A stretch of DNA of 64,000 bases from Dermanyssus gallinae. Its lineage: Eukaryota; Arthropoda; Arachnida; Mesostigmata; Dermanyssidae. Position numbers and translations under genes: made by a program. Where the stretch lies: assembly GCA_003439945.1 (NCBI GenBank), contig QVRM01002806.1, positions 2,014,501 through 2,078,500 on the forward strand, in the 5' to 3' direction. Every line of letters starts with the position of its first letter. Position 1 is the stretch's first letter. Positions 57,441-64,000 of the stretch are shown in pieces. The notes under the pieces are model-generated. The model saw nothing but the letters and a program-made list of their open reading frames with translations. It searched no databases and had not been told where the DNA came from.

Positions 57441-57579
57441 TCCGAAACCATGTCGGACATGTAGAGCAGACGACTCCCCCTCAGGGTCTTGAAAAACTGG
57501 CAAACAGTATCGAACCCTGCGGGGGGGGGGGGGTAAATGCGAGAATTAGGGCTAAAGGGTCATCGAAAAATCACACACT
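57441..57579. other. Tail region with poly-G tract
   Basis: A run of eleven or twelve G at 57521-57533 follows the end of the R1-like C-terminus. It may mark the 3' UTR or a target-site boundary. Confidence 0.5.
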
Positions 57580-58030
57580 ACATATGCGCTTCTTCTCGCC
57601 CGGAACTACACGTTGGCTTGTTCTCGTTACTCCTGGCAGGGTTTATTATTCTACCATGTCCTGTGACCCAGGGTTTTAGGGTTATTTCAGGGAATGTTAT
57701 ACGACTGGATTCTAAGCATTTGCGTAGAATGTCTAAGTCCACTGTTGAGGTGGTAGCCACCGCGGCCGATGTAATCTTCTTTTTTTTCTAAGAACGACAC
57801 AGAGCGAGTAAGCTATGCTTCCAAGAGTGAGGGGCGAAGTGCTTGCCCCTTGTTCCTCTGTTCACATTCGGGCAAGTAGTGTGCGCGCAGGTAAGGTCCC
57901 AGGCTGTGCTAGCAGCATTGAAATCCCCGGTGATTACGAAAATTTTCCGCGCGTATCCTTGTGCACGATGTCACCTAGGAAGTCCCCAAACTTCTCATTG
58001 AGCCGATCTAGCAAAGAGTGGTAGCTGTAT
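57580..58030 (-). pseudogene. LINE EEP endonuclease fragment
   Basis: Minus strand: IFVITGDFNAAS (57955-57915), the Asp/Asn catalytic motif of AP-type LINE endonucleases, then a region with NVNRGTRGKH. After a frame change, TTSTVDLDILRKC and WVTGHGRIIN (57760-57645) fall where a TS-x-D-L and SDH motif are expected. A relative lies at 5930-6240 (minus). Opposite in orientation to the adjacent R1-like LINE, therefore a separate insertion. Confidence 0.7.
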
Positions 58031-59059
58031 TGTACTTTGCGGTCCTACATTTACAGAAATCTCCCATGTCCTTAACTTGTGATGGCCCGTCTACCAAATT
58101 GCCGCATCCATGCCGTCGTTAACAAGTCCTCCTAGCAATGACCTCATATAGTTTGGGGAGTAGCCGCAATGTTGTAACCCCACCTTTGTATGATTTACAG
58201 TATTACTGATTTTGAACTGGTACCAGCTGCGTGCTATTATTAGTAGTGTCAGTATTCTTCCGTCATTGTCTGATGGAATTGTTGAGAAATGCCTCGGTCA
58301 ACTTCAAACCCTGAGAATAGATATGAATGATTTACAGGAAAGGCTCCCGAAATACAACTAATAAACAAAACTTTCTCGGGGTTACTGACAAAACGAGCCG
58401 AAATCTTTTCAGTTTAAACTGGGGGAAAACAGTGGCGGTCAAACTTAGAGGAGGAGAGGTCTGGTAGGGAACGATGAAGCCCACATGAGATGAAAAATAA
58501 TTATCTTTCTTTTTCTAATAAGTACGTAGGTAATAGGCTACGTGGAGATCAACATATCGGCAAATCTTTAGAAGCGTCGAAATCGAGTTAAACTGTCCAC
58601 CACGTCGAAAATGGAGTTAAACTGTCCACCAGAACTGCAAAGGCAATTAAAAATCCCCCGCTAACAATGCAGGCAAACGTGGCCCTTCTCAAACTTACGA
58701 TACAATTAATGATTACAATTAATAATTACGGAAAATCACTTATTTAGGTAAAACTGGGTGAGGAAAACTAGAAATCACTAATAAGGTCAAGTTATTTGTT
58801 CTGAAAAGGGTCATTGTACTGTCGAGTTCATGCAGGATTCATGCAGGTCACTACTCACAGATAGCATACAGGCACAATAACGCCCGACAAAAACAAGGGC
58901 TCTATGGCTATGTTAAGAGAGAAGTTAGGGACACTTGTATAGCTGGGTGGAGCAAGAGGTTAGAAAGAAGTATATGCATGTCTAAGTGCAGCGAGAAGTT
59001 GGCTACAAGGCTAGGTAGAGCGAGAAGTCGGAGTTAGAAGATACAATGACATGTGCAGC
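58031..59059. other. No recognisable gene; 28 bp tandem repeat
   Basis: GTCGAAA-GAGTTAAACTGTCCACCA occurs twice at 58576-58603 and 58604-58631. The part 58031-58390 may be the upstream portion of the minus-strand LINE at 57580 but I see no motif. The remainder is unassigned. Confidence 0.4.
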
Positions 59060-59290
59060 GAGAAATATATGTAGGGATATATGTATATAGTTTCAACAAC
59101 ACGGTATATCGCTTGGCGAACAGTAAGTTTAACAGACAGACATCTACCACCCTCATTAGCCGCACATGGATTTCATCACGTGCTGTGTTGTACGGAAGGT
59201 TTTCACCAACTCGATGAAAGATGCAGATGCATGAGGCGCCTAAGTATATATGACAGATACCATCCGCACCATCCCGATTCACCTTAGCCG
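59060..59290 (+). pseudogene. LINE ORF2 C-terminal Cys/His fragment
   Basis: Plus strand 59081-59287: LAAHGFHHVLCCTEGFHQL followed by C-x-C (CRCM) and YDRYHPHHP, close to the minus-strand tail at 9290-9170 (LAVHGFHHMLCAIAGLHD). Only this C-terminus is recognisable. It belongs to the same LINE family as 8732-9388 and 40910-41420. Confidence 0.65.
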
Positions 59291-60001
59291 ACTATCCGGA
59301 GTGCTTCGAAAGCGTATCAGGTATATACAATATATGAATCCCTAATATATATATAATATATATATATATAATATATCTCTATAATCCTATTTTTGTCTAT
59401 AAAATACTGCAAATCCATTCTTGTGTTTTTACTGTTTATGTGTCGACGCAATTTCTTCTCTTAGCTTTGTCTGAAGTCGAAACGTGCATGAGAAGGAAAC
59501 ATTGAAGTACGTGAGGTCACTAAAAGAATTGCCCGGGGTGTTATCTCCCGCTCAAAGCCTATTCATCCAGGGTTGCCGTTCTCTTATCTGTCCGCAGGTC
59601 TCTGCGCTCAGTATATTGGATTGACGACGTCGTAGAGAGGGCCAACACATCATCATCCATCAGCAAGAAAGGTCAAGCATTACGCGTTTAGGTGAAAAAG
59701 GCTTTACATTCGCTGGATGGCCGACGGCAGCTTCAGAATGAAGTCATGAAAACCCCAAGCGCAAGATTCCAACTTTATCATAAAGATCAAGTCAGGCTTT
59801 TGTGCCGGTTGCTGCAGCAGTAACGAGATAGCGAAAAACGCCCGCGAACATATCTAAATAGTGTGAAACTATGATGATATTTGACTGGCGACCAATCGTC
59901 TACCGGCGTGGGTTGTTGTGCGGGCTGTGGCTGTTTTGCCTCATCCAGGCGTCATGCGGAATGATATCAAAAAACTTGAGAGTGCTAAACAAAGCGAAAA
60001 G

Positions 60002-60003
<2 letters not shown>
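59291..60003. other. Short TA tract at 59342-59379; no gene
   Basis: About 38 bases of interrupted TA, otherwise unassigned sequence. Confidence 0.5.

Positions 60004-60093
<90 letters not shown>
60004..60093. repeat. (TA)n microsatellite
   Basis: Forty-five uninterrupted TA units, the longest pure array in the window. No transposon boundary recognised at either end. The surrounding frames on both strands that run through it are artefacts. Confidence 0.97.
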
Positions 60094-60096
<3 letters not shown>

Positions 60097-61251
60097 AGTC
60101 GATTGTGGAAGTAAGGAAGAACGCGCGAAATGGTGGAGGGAGTGGATTATTATTGCCAAACACAAGCCAGCCCCATTTAGCTTTGAGCGTATAGCAAACC
60201 GAGCCCGTAATATATCTAGCGGCACAACGTAAGGATAATAACAATGAAGCTTGATGACCCTTGGGACCCTCATCTCGAAGCTTTGTTGGGTGTCCGCCTG
60301 AATACAGTGCCGCTATCCTGCTGCATCGTAGACATTGTAGACTGTAGACTGCGTCGTAGACATTGTAGACTGTAGACATTGTAGACTGCAACGCAATTGC
60401 CTAACAATCGCGCGACGTGCGTTGCTCGTATTACTACGTAGGTGTGTATGAGCGTTTGCAGGTACGCGTATGTGCCTGTGACATTTTGCTGCATCTAAGT
60501 ACGTACTTAATGGCCGTCCTTGCGGCCACTACACGTTCAACTGAAGGGAGCCTGACTATATAAGGCCGGCACAGCCTCTCCCCGGCGACACGGTAGCACA
60601 ACTCCCCGCTCCCCCCTCAGTACACACTGTGCTTCGTCGCATAATCAGATCGCCGTGCGCCAATGCGAGTCGCCACGAATCGGCTTTCATCGAGTTCATA
60701 ATTCAACGGTATTTTTCAGAACAAAATTACGTATTTAGCATTGCTATAGCAAAATATTCACCATCCCTTATCGCGTGTTGTTCCTCGCATACGATTGCTA
60801 TGAACGCTTCTTGCCAAGTTACGCACACGCTTTTTCAGTGTTAGAGAAGACACACTGCAGTGGTATGTCTGCAAATTTAGATTTCGAGAATAGGACGATT
60901 GAGTTCATATTCATCCTCTGGACTAATTTGTTTCACTTGGAGCAAGGCGTTCGTAAGAAATAAACCCGGTGTGAAATCTAAAAGGTCATAATTACCTTTT
61001 TCATTGAATTGTTCTCTTGACCTCTAGCGAGAGTCTGCAATGATAATATAATTAGCCTAATGACTAGCTTAGACAGAAGAATAGCCCTCTGCACTCACTG
61101 ATGACGCTAAGCAATTTGACTTCTGCGCTTGAGCTGCTAGCTATTATGGGTCACATATATACAGAGAAACAATGCACAGTTGAATGGCAGGGCATTCTGT
61201 AACTGGTCTTAGTTAAAGGCGCTACATACTCAATAAAATCTCTCTCTTACT
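60094..61251. other. Minisatellite and possible TATA box; no firm gene
   Basis: At 60327-60390 the phrase GTAGACATTGTAGACTGTAGA is repeated about 2.5 times (units of 9-15 bases). TATATAAG at 60557-60564, followed by GC-rich DNA, could be a core promoter. The downstream frame at 60629-60844 (71 codons) has no recognisable domain and a TCAGT initiator-like motif lies 60 bases away, too far for a standard core. I would not call a gene. Confidence 0.35.
60557..60564 (+). promoter_or_regulatory. Candidate TATA box
   Basis: TATATAAG followed by GGCCGGC, the composition of a strong metazoan TATA box. No well-placed initiator and no supported gene follow, so this is a weak call. Confidence 0.25.
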
Positions 61252-61252
61252 T

Positions 61253-61296
<44 letters not shown>
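61252..61296. repeat. (TA)n microsatellite
   Basis: About 20 TA units with one interruption. Confidence 0.95.
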
Positions 61297-61297
<1 letters not shown>

Positions 61298-62029
61298 TAA
61301 ATAAGCGGCAAATAATCTAACTCGTTTAAGCAATTTTGTTTATTACAGAAAGCGTGCTGCATCTCAAAGTGATAAATTCGTTAATTAATCACTTGAAACC
61401 TATGTGGAACGTTTGGGCAGCTTCAATTCTAGACAGTATGATTGTTTTTCAAATTATACTGAAAACAGTTTATGCTGGGAAGACTGCTGCTGATTATGAT
61501 GCAACATTATATGTGAGCATACAAAGAAGAGAGGGGAAGTGAGATTGGGCACCTACGCCTAAATCTGGCAAATAAACAAATGGCAAGACAAACGTCAAAA
61601 GCCGCGACACAACGTCTGCGAGAGCGTATAATAGAAGAACACGGCAACACGCTCGCAAGTATACGCGCATACAAAGTATTCCACTTGTACAGCATCTTCA
61701 TAATTTAATCTGGGTGAGTGTCCCCCTACACAGAGCACAGAAATTCTAATTCAGGATGTATCTAGACCTGATTCAAGCTGTGAAATTAAAATATATTGCT
61801 TTATTTTGCGAGCGAAGAGGTGCTTTATTGTGACGCATCTAACGATTCTAGAAATGCAGATCCGGGGTCAGGTACGTTACACATAAGTGCGTGTTGACCA
61901 GGCTTGAAGGGTACGGAAGACACTGCGAAAATTGGTGCATGCATTACTGATATTCGACAGAAGGCAAAAACAAGTGAAAACGCAATCTCCGCATGCACAA
62001 TATATCGCAAATTTTTATACCATAACATA
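61297..62029. other. No recognisable gene
   Basis: Frames at 61336-61542 (plus) and 61825-62028 (minus) carry no recognisable motif. Confidence 0.4.
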
Positions 62030-62340
62030 GCACTGGTAAGAATACGACATTGTACACCAAAAGCGAGTGTGTGCAGAACCTAACATAATTCAGATGGAGA
62101 TGCCAGCTAAAGTTTTCTTGAAGAACGAGCCCCAGGCATCTAGCGGTCTGCGAGAGCTAAATGTTCCGTGACTAGTGACAGGTTGTCAGACAAGGACAGT
62201 AGCCTCGGCGATGAACAAAACACAATAAAATTGGTTATATTGGCATTGACAACTAGTCCAAAACTGCTAAAAATGAGAATTACATTGTCAACATTATCAG
62301 GCGACTGGCGCAAATCTGTATCAAAACTCCGATGATTCAC
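62030..62340 (-). pseudogene. Small LINE RT fragment (after the YADD box)
   Basis: Minus strand: NVDNVILIFSSFGLVVNANI (62290-62235) corresponds to the FGLVVNPTKT segment that follows the catalytic box in the CR1-like LINEs at 27120 and 1700. CLGLVLQENFSWHLHL (62130-62085, another frame) corresponds to CLGIVLHEHMKWD. Frameshifted and truncated on both sides. Confidence 0.7.
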
Positions 62341-62595
62341 TTCAAACAGTACGTTGTTGTGCCATTAGCAATAAATTCAAACAGGCATGCTGCAGTAGAG
62401 AATACGTAAACAGAGTGCGCTCGTACGCTTTTTAGGAGCAGTGCTCGTGAATTCAATATTCCACAAAGGTCAATGCCAACGGCACGAGTCAAGTTTCACC
62501 AAGTATTGGCTCAAAACAAAAGCAATATCACAACGCAGCGGCAACTAGGTCGACTAAAATGCAGAAAGATATGTCTAGGTCATGTATAAGTCGAG
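62341..62595. other. No recognisable gene
   Basis: Unassigned sequence between a LINE fragment and a SINE. Confidence 0.4.
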
Positions 62596-62770
62596 CCCGA
62601 TGGCGTGGTGCATCAGTCTGCGCCTCGCAACCGGAGAAGATACATAGGTGCGCGGGTTCGAGCCCCACCGTTGCACATTTGTATTTATGGGGGTCTGTCT
62701 ATGAAGCAATGCAAGAAGCAGTCCCGTGGATGTTAAATCCTGGCTGAAGGTCAGCTTGAAAACTTTAATT
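62596..62770 (+). mobile_element. tRNA-derived SINE, copy 2
   Basis: Better preserved than the copy at 54040. Box B is perfect (GGTTCGAGCCC, about 62656-62666) inside a T arm GCGGG/CCCAC. The head reads TCTGCGCCTCGCAACCGGAG with a possible CGC anticodon, which could indicate tRNA-Ala ancestry. The body is CCACCGTTGCACATTTGTAT, then TCTGTCTATGAA-CAATG, and the tail ends GAAAACTTTA. Confidence 0.82.
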
Positions 62771-64000
62771 TAGGTCTTGTATGAAATCACACATTTTGGA
62801 AGTAAGTAAGTTTGCTGCTATTATCGGACACATTGGTGTTATAACATTTGTTAGATTTCACATGAAACAAGTTACTGGCATTGTATGCGCAACCGCTTCA
62901 GGAAGCCTAATTGCTAATTTGACTACACATGCCCAAGACCCAAACAAGATGAAGCATTACTCTTTTCGGGTGCCGTCAAACCTGGATAATATAACATGTC
63001 CACCAGGCAGTATTCCGTCGTGAAGCACATCATAGTGGAACATAACATTTCGGCGAGTAGATGAGACTCTGAGAGTTTACCGCCGGACCTGGACTGCTTA
63101 CGGCGCGGCTTCATTCACGCCTATTCCACCCTAAGTCAATTATCTATTCACGCGACTTCTAGAAAAGTAAGGGCACCGCTATCATGAACCGCTTTACAGG
63201 CTCCTTTAATGGATATTTTCTGTCCCTGAACAGAAAATTGGCCGTTTTCGCTTCAAAGCGTTTTGGATTAGGCGGTAGCGTACAGCAGTATCTTCTTTTT
63301 GACCACCAACATCATTTTCAATTACTTTGTACCGCATTGTAACTAATCATGGACGCCTAGCGAAATATCTAGAAGGCAGTGCTGTTAAGGAAGCGCTCGA
63401 CTTTTAGAAGTAGCGCCAGTCAACAGGATAAAAAGCGGACTGCTCGCTCATCTCCTTTCAACGGCACTTGCACAGGAGCTAGTGTATTCAAAATGCACTA
63501 AGCCTACGTCACAGAGCACATACGGCTGCAAAGATCAACTGGTTAGTTAGCGTTTTGCACTCGGCTAGGTTGACAGGAAAGTCAAGGCTTCTGCTTTTAG
63601 GAAGTAATTGGTTTTTCTCAGAGTCGGTTGTTAACGAGGCCACTTGAGCCTGACCTTTTAGTTGACACAGTTGCTTCCTCTCCTAGACCTTTACAAAAGT
63701 GTTTGTCAGTGTGTACAATGTAATAATAATAGTATATCAGAAAAAATAGCGCGCTAAGCCTTAAATCAAGTAGATGTACATAAAATACGTTCAGGAAATA
63801 TGGCACCGCTATTTTATCATTATTATCACACCTACCATACTTGTGGTAGGCACTGTACGATATGAAAGAGCATCGTGAAATCACCCTGGGCAGTATTTCT
63901 ATCTGGTCATTTCTAACGGCTAGGCGTGTTTTTTTTTGTGTAACTGATCATGTCTTTGGAGTGAGGCTTGCTTTCAGACGAACGCATTACCTAGGCTTTA
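62771..64000. other. No recognisable gene
   Basis: A frame at 62781-63023 and another at 63618-63884 (minus) have no recognisable domain. No arrays or transposon ends seen. Confidence 0.4.

Noticed and set aside
60004..60093. Transposon insertion site in the longest pure TA array
   Set aside because: No inverted repeat, LINE tail or coding remnant abuts either side.

Overview
This window looks like transposon-dense, gene-poor eukaryotic nuclear DNA, probably from an arthropod. A chelicerate (tick or mite) is my best guess. It contains non-LTR retrotransposon (LINE) relics of several clades, including R1-type elements typical of arthropods, two mariner transposons, tRNA-derived SINEs and long (TA)n and (TAA)n arrays. 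The assignment to Acari rests only on the remembered style of these retroelement proteins and is an inference. I found no intact host protein gene, no functional tRNA or rRNA, no bacterial operon structure and no CRISPR array. The one recognisable host-derived sequence is a decayed copy of a DDX5/p68-type DEAD-box helicase at 46358-46989 (minus).

Layout. 1-9400: decayed LINE pieces (1005-2520 minus, 2930-4340 plus, 5930-6240 minus, 8732-9388 minus) and a tRNA-like sequence. 9400-13400: little recognisable. 13427-14416: two 5'-truncated retrotransposon 3' ends carrying a restriction-like endonuclease (RLE), inserted in series in a (TAA)n array. 17524-18215: another such fragment (minus). 19976-40768: a compound transposon block. 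In order it holds (TA)n, mariner 1, (TA)n, RLE-LINE copy A (plus), (TA)n, RLE-LINE copy C (minus) with a 5.5 kb CR1-like LINE nested in it, (TA)n, a 0.2 kb spacer, (TA)n, RLE-LINE copy D (minus), (TA)n, mariner 2 and (TA)n. 40.9-46 kb: scrambled LINE pieces, an inverted-repeat hairpin element and one more RLE fragment. 46.4-47 kb: helicase pseudogene. 48.5-51.7 kb and 54.7-57.4 kb: two decayed R1-like LINEs (plus). 54.0 and 62.6 kb: two copies of one tRNA-headed SINE. The rest is LINE crumbs, microsatellites and unassignable sequence.

The most interesting system is the RLE-LINE family. Its ORF1 is a gag-like protein with three CCHC knuckles. Its ORF2 has an N-terminal zinc finger, a reverse transcriptase with a YLDDG box, and a C-terminal CCHC plus PD-(D/E)XK-like endonuclease. 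All three long copies and at least two fragments abut TA or TAA microsatellites, which suggests a target preference like that of Dong/R4-type elements. Every copy here is broken, so activity would have to come from elsewhere in the genome. The nested CR1-like element gives a relative date, because its insertion splits copy C cleanly with a 4 bp GAAG duplication and the two halves of copy C rejoin in frame.
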